Program-made: the position numbers and the translations under genes
Shown here: positions 43,027 to 55,110 of the stretch, one piece after another
Layout of the letters: every line of letters begins with the position of its first letter
Numbering within the stretch: position 1 is the first letter of the stretch
Assembly: GCA_022497145.1 (NCBI GenBank)
Contig: MU385921.1
Span: forward strand, 114,456-178,455
Reading direction: 5' to 3'
Length of the DNA: 64,000 nucleotides
DNA from: Rostrohypoxylon terebratum
Lineage: Eukaryota; Ascomycota; Sordariomycetes; Xylariales; Hypoxylaceae
The notes under the pieces: model-generated
What the model saw: the letters and a program-made list of their open reading frames with translations, nothing else
What the model was told of the DNA's origin: nothing
The model's database searches: none

Positions 43027-44622
43027 CTAGATATTCTGAGATTCGAATCCCCGTCGCCGGGCCTCGTCGTATATGTGTTGGCGAGTGTATAACGATAGCC
43101 CCATTCCGTTTTGCGCGAGGTCAAACAACCTCCTCCGACTGCGCGTCTGTGTCGGCCGCGAAAAACGAGAACCACCTAGGCGCTTGGGGGTGGACCGTTT
43201 GGCCTCGTCCCTCTTGCGGTCGGGCTTCGGGCAGCAAGCACACTCGCCGGTGTCATCTACCTCTCTCCATTTGCCAGTCCTCATGGTCTCGCGTTTCTTC
43301 GCCTCTCTCTGCGCGGCACGTTCCTTGGCTGGTTGTATTCGTCAGCAGCTCATCCACGCAGCCCCAGAAAACAGGTGTATCTAAGACTTACCGAGGAGGG
43401 CGGCGGCCTGCTTGGTCTTCTCCGGCACCCAGTCGTAAAGCAAAGCCCGTTCAGGGTATAGGTAGGTAAGACTAAAGTATGGCCTGTCGTCTTTTTGGTG
43501 TCTAACCTTCGCCTCGATGGACTTGACGTGTCCGTTTTCCAAGAACACTAATGTTCTCCCCCTATCTACGAGGTAGGGGACGTGTTTGTTGTCCCTGTAA
43601 TGGACGCCTTGTATACCCTGCCTCGCACGGTTCATCCTCTTGTTAGCCGCAGGGAATTTTATCCGGAAGCGGTCCTTTCCCTCTTCCCACGAGAGCTTCT
43701 CCTCGTATCTATTGAATCGGATGTAATCCATTTCTTCTAACGAATACTTGGTGTTGTTGTGCGGAATCTTTTCTTTTAGATCATCCGGGTCGTCCGAGTC
43801 ATCTTGGGGCTCTCTCTCTTCTGTGTCAGAACATACTTGAGGACAGGATTGTTGACAGTAGTTGTGGGCTTCTGCAATGTATTCCTGCTTCTCGTCGTAG
43901 AGGACTGATGTTGGCTTGCGAAAATCCAGGCCTATTTGTAAGAGCGAGGTCCCCTCTCGGTTCCTTGGTTTCGAGAGGAGGCCCTTCGCGTCACCAGATT
44001 CCTTCCTCCACAGATTGAGGCACTGGACGATGGGATCATCAGATGGAGAATACGAGTGTCTACTCGGTGGTGTGTATTCAATCTTGGGTGCCGGGCCGGG
44101 ACGATGTTGTTTTAAAGCCCTTGCGCTTGGGTGAAAAGAGTGGCGATTGTTATCATGGTTGGTCGGAGGGAGGAGACGATTGAGACTTGGTAATTCGACG
44201 GGGGGGATTTTGAGTTTCTTGAAAGATTCACCCAAGCTGTCACGCCTGTGCTTGAGATTATCTCGATGACATGGTATCGACTCAAGTTTGATGGGTATGT
44301 CGTCGAACTCATATTTTGAATGTGGGGTTTCCGGAGATGAGGGGGCGGTTGAGATCACTTCCCAGGAGTCCGCACACGACGCTTGGGAGAATGAGGCACG
44401 AGAACTATTACTTATGGGAGAGTAGGGCGGCTCCGGGATAGGCGTCCGTTGTATCGCTCCATCTGCTCCTTTGTGCCCGAAAGGGCTCGGGAGCCGGCCG
44501 AAATTCAACTGAGATGACTGGGGTTGCAATGTACGGAGCGGAAACGAAGATTCCAATGTTGCCTTCCTTTGAATAGTCATCGATTCCATATTGACTGCGT
44601 TGCTGTTGTATTGAGCTCGCAT
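43027..44622 (-). CDS. Conserved fungal protein with Myb/SANT-like domain (function unknown)
   Basis: Two exons, 44622-43392 and 43328-43027, give 510 residues. The first 270 residues are disordered (Ser/Pro/Arg-rich; includes YSPSDDPIVQCLNLWRKE). The ordered part begins with YSLEEMDYIRFNRYEEKLSW, then EEGKDRFRIKFPAANKRMN and ARQGIQGVHYRDN. That layout is like the Myb/SANT three-helix domain: acidic first helix, W, basic third helix, RYxR-like end. A conserved patch follows (VPYLVDRGRTLVFLENGHV, YPERALLYDWVPEKTK). The spliced C-terminus is very basic and has a short CACC motif and KRSTPKRLGGSRF, likely nuclear. The function may be DNA- or chromatin-related, inferred from the fold only. An intron junction restores AALLAKERAAQREAKK. 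Confidence 0.7.
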
Positions 44623-47600
44623 TCCGTAGAAACCAAACTGAGGATAACCTCACAGAAAGCAAGGGCAGACGACTAAGAATTTGGCTTATACGATGAAGAA
44701 CACTAGTTTTGGAGCGGAGCGTGAAGGGAGCGAGATTATTTATGACTCCTGAATCGATGTAGAAGCGCGAGCAAGTGGAGGCCGGGGTCAGCCAAGCACC
44801 ACCCTTGTGTTTAATATACGACCAACAACTTCCCGACGCATAGGGCCACATCTACTGAATAGTAGATCCGCCTCTTCAGAAGCAACCTGGAAAAAACGAA
44901 CAAACACCCCGGGTGCCGCTAGAGGGGAAACTATTGCTGATTGTCTCTCTAGTCCCGAGATTCAAACACGGCTTGAATTGATAAGTATGCCTATTTGTCT
45001 CGTCTGGTAGAGTATATCGTTAGAGGGATTTCTTTTATCTTAGACTCTCTAGTCAGGAGATTGGTGGCTACATGAGAGACATAAACGGCTGCGGAGAATG
45101 AGATTGTTCTGCGCTGGGGAATACAAATTCGACGTAGATGGATAGCCGAGGTGGTATGAAAGGAAGAGAACGAATGACATGTAGAATGACAACGCTTGGT
45201 CTAATGGCGGTATGTCCAAGTAGAGGAGCCAATCCAACCCCAATTCGTGGATAGATCACGGCGCAAGGGGGGGCTCGAGTCTTGCTAAGGCTACCCTCGA
45301 CAAACCCAGTACCCTGACGCACTTGTTTCAAGGCGCTACGTAAGTACATCGATGGTGTCCGATCATGCATAGAACAGCCAATCCGGGATCCAGAGCCCGC
45401 CAAACTGATATACCTGGATGCTAGGTAAAGAATTAGATGTGCCCTCGACATTAGTAGTACAGAGATCGTCTACTTCAAAACTTCAGCCATGAAATTCGTT
45501 CTCCCCCCCAACCCAGCCAAAGAGGAGAAAACTTCAACGCTTCGGGATTACGATTTTCTATCCTTGCGTGCTCAATTCAGCTAAACCAGATTTTGCATTG
45601 TGACCAGCATCTTATGTGTCGTGCTGCGCCATTCGCTGGCAACCCTGGAGGCTTCCCAAGCTGTCGGGACCGGCAGACCAATGGTGGTTCCGAGAATATC
45701 CAGGGGCAGAGAACCGAGGAGGGGATGAAAATAGGCGGGCCGGTTATGCGCTGAATAATTGCGATAGGAACAGAGGGAGGCATAATTGTGCAAGATGTGT
45801 GCTGTCAGCCTGCGAAGAGGATTCTGTGTTAGACAGCACGCGCAAAGAACCAGCCATCCTTCCAACCACTCAGCAGAGCGTCTTATGGGTGTCCCGTCTT
45901 TAAAAAAAAAAAAAGAGGCTTAGCCTCTTGCGAATTAAAAAAACAAATAGGATTCTCACCTCATAAAATGTTAATACCGCCTCAAGCCCACAAGGCGCGC
46001 GCGGGTAAGACTGCTTTTTAATCACCGTCGTAAGCGCGGCCATGGGGCTATATAAGGAATCTGATTGGGTCGCCGGCATCGTGTGGGTATGCTATGGTCT
46101 CGACTTATCGACTCTCGGCCCGGCAGAGCAAAGGTAAATAGTCGGCTCCAGGATAATCGTTGCCTAACTCGGCCATATCTTCATTCCTTGCAGAAAAGAT
46201 TCCTTAGTTAGGTACATAGCCTTGCACTTATGAACAAGCAGCTGGAATTATGCATGAGAAGTGGATTCTTGCCAGATTAGAATACTCTTGCAGAACATAG
46301 ACCAGCGCTAAAGTACGAAGTGAACCACCTTTAGGCTCAGGAGGACAGGAAGTTATCGAAGAACTGTGGTCAAAGTTGCTAGAGCGTGTCTGTAGATTGT
46401 ATTCCCTGAAGCCCCCCCTGCACCAGATTCATCTGTAACGAGATCCTAATGGCACCTAAATCACTTTTTTTATGTTGGTTGGAAGCGTCCGCGCATAGTT
46501 TCACAACCTTGTGACTTGGCCTGCCAAGCCGACAGCGCCGACATCTCGAGATATTAATTTTCTCAACCCTGTTTTTCAACTTCCTGACTTGCTAGTATTC
46601 ACTAATTTGTCAGTAAAAAACAAAAAAAACCAATATAACGAGGTGAGCTGATACTGTGAGTTGACCCAGCTTGCAATGCGGAGACAAGATAATTATCGAG
46701 CTTCCATGGCGTTGTTTGATTCTTGCCTTTGATATTGCGGGTCAAATGTTAAGCCCTGTTTTATCCCTTGTTTCCTCCCGTGTCTATGGTATTATATGGC
46801 TAACCAATGGGTTGCCAAGGTAGGAATATACTCGAGTATAGGTACGGGTAGAAATTATGATATGACACTGCAACATCGGGTATTCCAGCAATTAAACGAA
46901 CTTATTGGACCAAAAAAGGCACCGCCGGAGGATATCATCTGAGACACATCGAAGCCAAACCGCAAGGTTTCTCCAGACCGATTCTCAGGGTTCTGTAGCT
47001 AATACCAATCTTTGAACAGACATTGAATCCATCCCGCCAGATCGAAATCTGACTTGCCAAGAGCACTGACTTAGTACGGCCCGTCGAAAGTAGCTTTAGC
47101 GCACAATATTCTAAGCCTTTGGTGAGCACATGTCCGGGGTGAAAGCCAAGATCTGATAAATGTCCGCAGGCCAGTCCATATCGGGAATATGTATGTAGAT
47201 TTGTAGATACGTATATCGTAGGTACGTACTAGTACTACTTATTCCGCCTGATTCCGCCATCATAGAACTGGCTGGCTGCGAGACGCACACTTATTATGAC
47301 ATATCATAAATGGCAGAAGAATGAACTCTCGCTGAGCATGTACACGTTTTAAGACTTGTCTCAATCTCTAGCTGTAGTAGTAGAGTGGTCCCTTTGGTTC
47401 GACTAGCATCCCTTGTGGTCCGTTATGAATACGATTGTATTCGGCTCGTGGCTCAAGAGGTACTGGATGTTTCAATTGTTTTTGAGGCTCCTCGATTTGA
47501 AATACGCCACCTATTCAAGAAATGATGACGCCAGTCTCAGAACGCCGACATTGCGGCGGCGTTGACAACCGTTACCGTACTACGGTTACACTAAAATGCA

Positions 47601-47854
47601 GAGAAATTGTCGGACGAAGCTTTTTTGTGGTAAAACCGATCGGAGCTCTCAGGACAGAAGGATATTTATTCCCGGCATGGAAGCATTTCCGGACATGCCG
47701 GCGATGATGTGGAAAAGTCTGAAGGTGTCGCAGACCTTACGCCGGATTAAGACATTTAAACGTAGTCTAGGCAATGTTTGGCTAAACACTTTATTCGTGG
47801 GCAAATTGCGGGTTCTCAGAATTCAGCTAGCGACTGGTTCGCGTAGCTTCAAGG
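44623..47854. other. 3.2-kb gene-free region
   Basis: Holds the Myb-like gene promoter and the TFC7 3' UTR. No frame longer than about 125 codons, and none with family features. A small perfect hairpin after an A-run lies at 45902-45929. No tRNA-like B box found by eye. Confidence 0.5.
45913..45929. other. Short perfect hairpin next to an A-run
   Basis: Seven-base arms (AAGAGGC / GCCTCTT) with a three-base loop, directly after about 12 A residues. It is too short to assign a role. Confidence 0.4.
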
Positions 47855-49130
47855 CTAGAGCTTTGGAGCCCCGACCATTGTGTCAATGGGGCTGTCGTGG
47901 CTGTCAACGGCTGTATCAGATCTAGAAGGCGTCGGTGACCACAGGCCATTGTCATCAGTTTCGATGAATGATTCGTCGCCAGAAAATTTCCTACGATTGT
48001 TCAGCTAATTGCTAGAGGATCACCGAAAGAAGAAAAGCCAGACAAGAGACACTCACCATCCCCTCTCCTCACCACCGCGTAAGAAACTACAGTCGGAATC
48101 TAGCTCGCAGCTCCAGTTTCCGTAAAGCCGAGATCCACCTCTTCCTGCTGATCCTCGATCATGTTGTAGCGATTCGTGTTGATGATCGGTGTTGCTCTTG
48201 GTATTAGTTTCTAATTGGGTTTTTCTAGACTCTACTTCTACTTCGGTTCTCATTTGCTCCCGCGTCGCAGGGACGATGGATTTAATTCCCGCCTTGTCAT
48301 TAGAACCTAGAGGCGCTTGACTGGCGATAGATACGCGACGTTTGAATTTGCTAAGCCCACAAGTAAACGCGCCAAAGTCCGTATCCATCCGTCCGGTGAG
48401 AACACGCCCAAGAGCGACGACTACTGCTGCGTGAGTAGATAATATGACGGCCTTGTGGCCCTCTTGGTCGCTACGCTTGATGATTAGGTCGATAGCTTTC
48501 GCAACTCGATCGTGTAGCTGCGGTAGCGACTCCCCATGACGTGAAGGGGCTGGACCGGAGACGTAGCTTAAGTCAAGTTCGGGGAAGAATGTGTGCAGCT
48601 CATTCAGGGGTGCAGACGACGGATGATCGAAGTGCGCTAAGCCATACCATTCACTGAGCCCGAGATCTATGCGAATCTTTGGAGTCCCTCTCGAGACGTT
48701 ACCAAACGATTGGGTCTGAAGCTTCAGGTCGCGTACAAATGGTTGGATAGTCTGTATACATCGATAGTAAGGACTAGAATAGACCTGTTCTATCGGCGGG
48801 TTTAGTTTCAGCAAGTGAGCAGCTAATTGGTTAGCCTGATCAACGCCATGAGATGTGAGAGCGGGATCAGTAGGTAGACCGGTAGGGGAGCGGATAAAAG
48901 ATGAATAGTTGCCGGTAGATGGATCAACGGTCCATTGTGAACGGAACTTATGAAAAGTAAGCCTTCATTCGAGTACAATAGATGGATCCCCAGTGGCTTA
49001 GTAAAGCAAGCCAAGATGGGTGGTGAATTAGGATGGTCTTAGACTGAGAAAAGACCACTTGTTTAGGACTCGGAAGTGCGATGCGGTTTCTTACCCCATG
49101 TCGGGTTACATATATGACCTCCAGAGACAT
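47855..49130 (-). CDS. TFC7: TFIIIC subunit tau55 (TFC7), histidine-phosphatase fold
   Basis: Subunit of the RNA polymerase III factor TFIIIC that links tau131 and tau95 and carries a phosphoglycerate-mutase-like domain. Three exons: 49130-49095 (36 nt), 48946-48057, 47990-47855; 353 residues. Exon 1 codes MSLEVIYVTRHG, the RHG catalytic motif; exon 2 continues FRSQWTVDPSTGNYSSF, then VYSSPYYRCIQTI, ESLPQLHDRV and LSTHAAVVVALG, so R, H, E and H of the active site are all present. The C-terminus has the TFIIIC sub6-like patch NWSCELDSDCSFLRGGEERG, completed by exon 3 as WKFSGDESF. Without that third exon the frame would stop at 48053. A stand-alone phosphatase is the alternative, but the C-terminal patch argues for TFIIIC. 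Confidence 0.83.
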
Positions 49131-50542
49131 CGACAATTATCGGCACCAGGATTCACTTTTCGATTGGATGATAAGCCAAAAATGGAATGGGAAGTTTGTG
49201 ATCTCGATGGTAAGAGGGATCAGCTTCAGCTGGCATCGACTCATTTATGTACTCGAACCTGATCGCTCAATCTTATACGAAGTATACGAAATACACGAGG
49301 TTCGATTCGTGATCAGATAGGCAGATAGGGGTGTCCAAGACTCTAAGGACAAGACTTGGCTTAATAGTCTTAAAGGTTTGCGGTATAGAAAATGAAGTTG
49401 TATCAAGTAAATGAAAATTATATTGATAAGTTATTATCTCGGACTAAATTCCAAGTTGCTTCGTGATTGCATGTTGGTGGGAATGTACCGAGTAGGATGT
49501 AGTGGATGTAGTAGATGTAATGTACAGGATGCCGAGGTAACTTTGTTTCCAGGCGTATGAAGTAGTAGTAATAGGTAAACTTGTCACGTGTTGATTATTA
49601 AGAAACCAACCCCCCTCCCTGTCAGCCTGTCTGCCTGTGAGAGAGATCGTATTATATAATCATATAAGTCACGTGCAGCTTTAACCTCGAGTATTTACCC
49701 TTTTTCTAATCTTATCTGTTCACATTTCCATGGAAATACTTTATGACTTCATGAAAAAATTTCATAATAACAATGCATTTTTTGCTAAGCACTTAAAGCA
49801 ATACGCAAGCTCGACATAATGGCATATACCTAAGTCCTAAGTCCTGCTACGTAGGTCCTCAATTTGATGTCAATGACATGTCCAGCATAGCGGTCAGAGA
49901 TGCTGTGACGTCGCTACGTGCCTGGTAAAGGAGGTGGGAGTTACAAAAGCAAATCTTATGTGGCAAAATGGAGATGTCTCACCCGTTGGCGCAAGTACCC
50001 GTACCTAGGACCTAAGTGCTCAATTAATATTAATCAAGGATCACATATCACATATCAACTCCGAGCCCGTCTCAATATGATATAACTGCGTTTCGGACTT
50101 AATTCGATGCTCAGGTCCTAAGCGGTGGTAGATGCCTTGAATATCTTTTGACAGCCAGTCCCCGTTCTCCGTTGACCAACACAATCAACATTAATCAGAC
50201 ATATAGGTATGAACCTTATATTCACCCACAATTTACAATATGCATTACCAAAAAAAATACGATAAACCAGAAGGCTTGAATGCCGCAAAAATCACATGCA
50301 ACTCAAAAGGGACAGGTCATAATGTCCAGCAGACGATCTCGCCCATTATCTTCATTCCTTATTTTATGTACACTCTGCTCATGCGCACTAATCTATAGTT
50401 TCCTATGAACATCCCGAGCTGCTTGTGCAACACTAGGTTGATAGCTCGGGGATCATTGTGGGACCCAGTAAATCCAAGAACCCATGCCTCGTGGCTAGCG
50501 TATGCAAAAGGCTATTAAGTTTCTGGAATCCGGTTAGCTTTG
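49131..50542. other. Intergenic, TFC7 promoter side
   Basis: About 1.4 kb, AT-rich, with CTAAGTCCTA/CCTAGGACCTAA motifs at about 49830-49850 and 50005-50015. No gene-like frame. Confidence 0.5.
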
Positions 50543-50605
50543 TCATTGGTAACATAATGCATTGTTGTGCTTACAAGCAGCGACGGCAGCAGCAGCTGCT
50601 GCGGA

Positions 50606-50638
<33 letters not shown>

Positions 50639-51167
50639 AGAGGAAGAAGCAGCAGCAGCCTTGGCGGCGGCCTTGTTGCCCTTCGCTCCCTTAGCCTTCT
50701 GTCCAGCGTGGTGTCGCTTGGCATTAGCGGCCGCGGCAGCGGCAGCCTTCGCTCCCTTGGCACCCTTGGCCTTCTGTCCGGCATGGTGTCGCTTAGCGTT
50801 GGCATTGCTGAACTTATAGTTAGTAATGATTGGAAACAGTATCGAGCCAGAGCTTCTTACGCAGGAGCAGGAGCAGGAGGGGCAGCGGCAGCGTTAGCGG
50901 CAGCATTAGCCTTGTGGGCCTTAGCAGGCTTTGGGGGAGCGGCAGCGTTGACATTCGCCGCATTCGCCGCGTTGGCGTTGGCGTTGGCACCGGCGTTGGC
51001 ACCGGCAGCTGCTACATCTACGAGCAACTGTTAGAAACATATCGAAAACAACCAAGGCCGTTGGAAAACTCACTGTTGCCACCGTTAGCCTTCTGACCGG
51101 CGTGATGACGGGGCATCACTGCGGCAGTGGCGGCAGTAGCGAGGACGAGGATGTTGATGAACTTCAT
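50543..51167 (-). CDS. Small secreted Ala/Lys/His-rich protein with Kex2-type repeats (function unknown)
   Basis: Three exons, 51167-51074, 51017-50861 and 50807-50543, give 171 residues. Residues 1-16 (MKFINILVLATAATAA) are a signal peptide. HHAGQK occurs three times: after MPR at residues 21-26, then twice after a KR dibasic site, within 25-residue units starting NAKRHHAGQKAKGAKG (50696-50719 and 50771-50794). Between copies lie Ala/Asn/Pro spacers and a stretch of ten GCC codons (50609-50638). KR is the Kex2 cleavage signal, so the protein may release basic peptides in the Golgi. There is no Tyr or Trp in the repeats, and no UstY-like or other tailoring gene nearby. Codons are strongly biased to C/T-ending and AAG, as in highly expressed genes. 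A TATA-like element (51398-51405) and pyrimidine-rich leader support this. An alternative last splice would trim the tail. Confidence 0.72.
50609..50638. repeat. Trinucleotide repeat, (GGC)10 on plus / (GCC)10 coding for Ala
   Basis: Ten pure units inside exon 3 of the secreted repeat protein; in frame, so length changes would alter only the Ala tract. Confidence 0.95.
50696..50794 (-). repeat. Two tandem 75-bp coding units (KR-HHAGQK repeats)
   Basis: The HHAGQK codons start positions 50788 and 50713 on the minus strand, 75 nt apart, each preceded by AAG CGA (Lys-Arg). The two copies differ at a few mostly silent sites. A third, more distant HHAGQK copy lies in exon 1 at 51090-51107. Confidence 0.85.
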
Positions 51168-54100
51168 TTTGACTGGTGATTGATTAAGAAAAGGCGAAAG
51201 CTGAAATTGTTCAATGAACGTCCACTGGATCGATGTAAACGAGTGATTGTTGAAAACGGTAGACCGGCCACCAGGGTATGAACACGAAGTAGAGCAAAGA
51301 GATGGAATGAAGAAAAATGAAGCGGATGCTTTAGAGTGTTGAGAACGGGATGGAGAAGAAGAAAAAAAATCGTCTGAATTGTCGCGAGTTTCTTGGCTAC
51401 TTATACACATTTGCTACTAAGATATTCTACATCCATGGATATTAGCCTCCAACTGCATTCCCGCCAGGGCCATGACGAAATGAGCTCCAGCGTTGAAGAA
51501 TTGTCAAGGGCTTGGCGCTCGAGGCGCCTTTCTTTGGTAAGTGACAGGGTCCAAAACACACGTGTCGTCGCACTACAGTTGCTGAAATTTTTTTTGTCTT
51601 CGCGATGACAGGCTGGATTTCTCAGCGGCATTTAGTGGTAGAGCGGCCTAAAATGGCGTAGGCAGGATTTCGCGACGTTTCAGCAAGATCTGAGGCAGGG
51701 CGGGACGTCCAGAATATGGGGGAGAGGCTTGAAGCACTTGTTTCAACCTCCCATTGGCCAATTCGATGGCACTAGAACAGGGGAGAAACCGGCGATCTAA
51801 CACAATAAGTGCCAAGACCACCGAAAATAGTAAGTCCCCGTCATTAAGAGATCCATGGGTGCCAATGGGACCCGGGGGCTATCACTGATTGACCTTAGCG
51901 AGCAATTCTATGACAATCTTTGATTGGCAAAGCCTTAGGACTCGGAAATGGAAAATCTCATCATTGGTCCTTGACGGGTCCATGACGGGTTCAAGACGGG
52001 TTCTACAGCTAGTACTACTGTATGTAGTGTAGTAAGTCCCCAGGTCCCTACCTAGTCTAACCTAGTCCTACCTATACTCTACCAGGTACGCTCCGTTCTA
52101 GGTTCCATCCTCATCTCTCTTGGCCCTTGGGGCCCTTTTCCAATGCAACCTCCAGTCTTGGCATCTAGTTCACGAACGTCTCTAGCTCATAAACTCGTAT
52201 TAACCTTATCCTTATCCTTAATTTAACCAACACTCGATTCAAGTTTCTGGGAACATGGTGAAACCAAGGAAACAAACAGTGTACCGTGGTAGAGGCGGCC
52301 GAGCGTGAACGCAACTAAGTGGGCTTTGTCATCGTCTCGGAGATTAGGCAGCGGCATCGCATTAATACCGCGTAACAATTCCGGATACCTATCATATCTC
52401 AGTAAAATAGTATTAAAATGTCTACATACAAAAAGTATTGGTATGTACATGTAATAAGCATTGATATTAATACGGGTTTTCTATTTCTACCTGGTACTTA
52501 TTATTCATGGACCAAGAAGTTAGAACATGTCTTAAGCGTTTAAACGTAGATCAGTTTCAGCGTCGGGCATGAGACTAAGTTTTTTTTCGAGGCATTGTCC
52601 ATCATAGAAAAAGGAGGTCGCTGGAAAGGTCAAGATTTAGCGGGATCCGTGCCGGGGTCCGCCATGATTTGCGGTGAATCCTGAACAAGCTTTCATCGAC
52701 GCTGCACGCCCTGCACGTCTCCAACACAGAGCCCCTAAAAGGTTTATGTCGCTGCAGAGGTCTCCGCTTGCTAGTCCTAATATGCACCCTTACCTAATAA
52801 CAGGCTTTACTACTCCTATTTACATACATACATACCTAGACTATAGTAGGTAGTATACTTAGGTTAGGTACTTAGGTATTCAGGCAGTGAAGTCTGAGTG
52901 GATAGAGGTCTTCTGCAGGCTAGAAAGCAGGGGATGCATGAGTTATCCAACGAATAGTTCCAAGGTGTATTACTTTTTCTATTATCTGACAGGTCATCAT
53001 GACTACTTGTTAGTAGCATATTAAGTAGAAAAAAGGAAATACGGAGAGAGCTTTGCCAGTAAGCAATCATCGCTAATTGGCTAGGTTTCAATTGTTGTCT
53101 ACTACATAGTATGTAGATTCTGTTACTAAGATGTGTTAGGAATTCAGGTCGACGATCTGACTGAGGGCGCTACCAGCATTGTTGGAGACCATTAAAACAT
53201 CCATTGCTAGGCTTGATCGTGCGGAGGCTCGAATACAACAAAAGCGACGGCTGAAGCGGGTATCGAGGCTTGTCATTCGTCAATACCTGCTTTGTTTTAC
53301 GACATGCACCTACCTACGTAGGTCCCAGTTACCTAACTAGGATCCATGGATGTTACGCTGATTCAACGCTTTTCCCCAAGGCTTCCTAATGGAATGCCCT
53401 TCTAGCCCCCGAGTCTCGACATGGGTAGTAAACGTCTGAGCCTCCGGCGATCCCGCCGCCGTAGTTTTGGTATGCAACGGCGGGGCTGAAATGACCGCTG
53501 AAAGACTGCAACCTTTGCTCAGTGCTCACCATCCCGGCAAGTTCTACATAGTACCATCGCTAATCAGGAAATGGGTTCGTAAGAATCGAGTCAAAGAGCT
53601 TAGTCTTGCACCGAGTGCGTACGATTTCGAGTAAAGAAAAATATTGGGATATATGCGAAAAAGTCTTTGCCCCAAGGAGTGTCAACGGCGCAATTGATCC
53701 ATATGAAATCTTGGCCTCAATATTATATACACCTGTCAGCACATTCCAATACGAACCATGAAATAATCGGAGTCTATAGTCATTTACATATCCGGAGCAT
53801 ATTCCGCGTCTTTGTAGTAAATCTAGCGTCGAAAACCCATCCCTTCTTTTACTACAACCTTGCACCCGCGGAAATAGACAAGTATCTAGATTCTAAGCAT
53901 CTACGCCACCTATGTCCCTTCCTATAGATCATAATGACATTCACACTAGTGTTAGCCGACGACTGCGAAAACCCGGGGTCTTTGGCTCAAATCTTGCTGA
54001 GGAATAAGGGTCTACAGAAACCTAGACCCCTATCAAGATCCACATAGATTTTTTAAATGTGTTATGATACCTCCGAATTGGGACATCTCGGTGTTACCAT

Positions 54101-55110
54101 CGCGATCGCAACTCATAGATTGTAGGCGGTGGCCGTGATGGACTAGCCGAGAGAAGAATAACTAATGGGTTCTATCGATGCCTCACTTGAGACAAAAATC
54201 TACTTATTCGGATAGGAAGCTGCAAGAATACGTACGTAGGAAGCGGTGTAAGGGTCCAAGACATGTGTCTTCGAATAATAGGAGGTAAAGACTTCGTCGA
54301 GTCTCTCAATCCTAGATGCTTTTACTGCTCTGCACAACCTTTTTCCCTCTTCGATTTATGATTTGCTAGAATGGCAACCCTCTGGAGTCCGCATAGATAT
54401 CATGTACTAGTAATATGTATCTATTGACCTACCAAGCCAAAAAGCCATGTATACTTCGTACCTAGGAGGTGAAATATGTGCATTAATTTCCTCGAATATA
54501 GACAGTACCACTGAGACAAGTATGTTAGACACGCATGACAGGTTTACGGTGAAGGTAGTCGAAGACTTGAGGCACGTAAGATGCCTTGTGTAGTATCACT
54601 CTTATTATTCCACCTAAAAGGGGGAGCAAAAACACCAGTTAGATGGCAAGAGTTAATGGCATGGATGGATGGATACCTCATTTCCTCTTTCAATTTAGCA
54701 AAACATGGCGGTAATCATTTAGTAACTCGTGTTGGTGATTTGCAATTTGATAGGGCTGTAAATCCTCCATGAAACGTATCTAGTCGCGAGAGAACCTGGG
54801 GTAGTGCAACATTATTACTTCATTTCCACTACAACATTTGGCCTAACCATAGCACGTATACGCCAAGGACTTTGTTGTCATCCATTCAAGTAAACTTCTC
54901 ACTGCGTAGCCTTCCCTTCCCTTCCTTGTTATCGGGAAAGAAAAGAAACATAATGCTATCAGACTGAGGAGAGACAAGTCATATTAATACGGGAATGTGC
55001 GGAGAGCATCTATTGTTTCAAGGTATCTTCAAGTTGATATACAGGTAGTATATACAGGTTCCCGTTATCCATAACTGCATGTTGCTGATTCTATAGTCGC
55101 CCATACGTAC
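51168..55110. other. 3.9-kb gene desert
   Basis: Holds the promoter of the secreted-protein gene and the MRH4 3' UTR. Repeats of CCTAGTC/TACCTA type occur at 52020-52090 and 52825-52880. Frames at 52.2, 52.6, 53.6 and 54.6 kb are short and lack features. No RNA gene found. Confidence 0.5.
51398..51405 (-). promoter_or_regulatory. TATA-like element of the secreted repeat protein gene
   Basis: Minus strand TATAAGTA about 230 nt upstream of the ATG at 51167. The leader between them is rich in C and T on the coding strand and ends CAAAATGAAG, a good start context; both are typical of strongly expressed fungal genes. Confidence 0.4.

Noticed and set aside
47522..47925. Plus-strand ORFs overlapping the TFC7 3' end
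   Set aside because: They overlap the real third exon of TFC7 on the other strand and show no family features.
50543..51167. Alpha-type mating pheromone precursor or dikaritin RiPP precursor
   Set aside because: Kex2-type sites fit, but the pheromone WCxxxGQxC core is missing, the repeats have no Tyr/Trp for cyclisation, and no DUF3328, tyrosinase or transporter gene is close.
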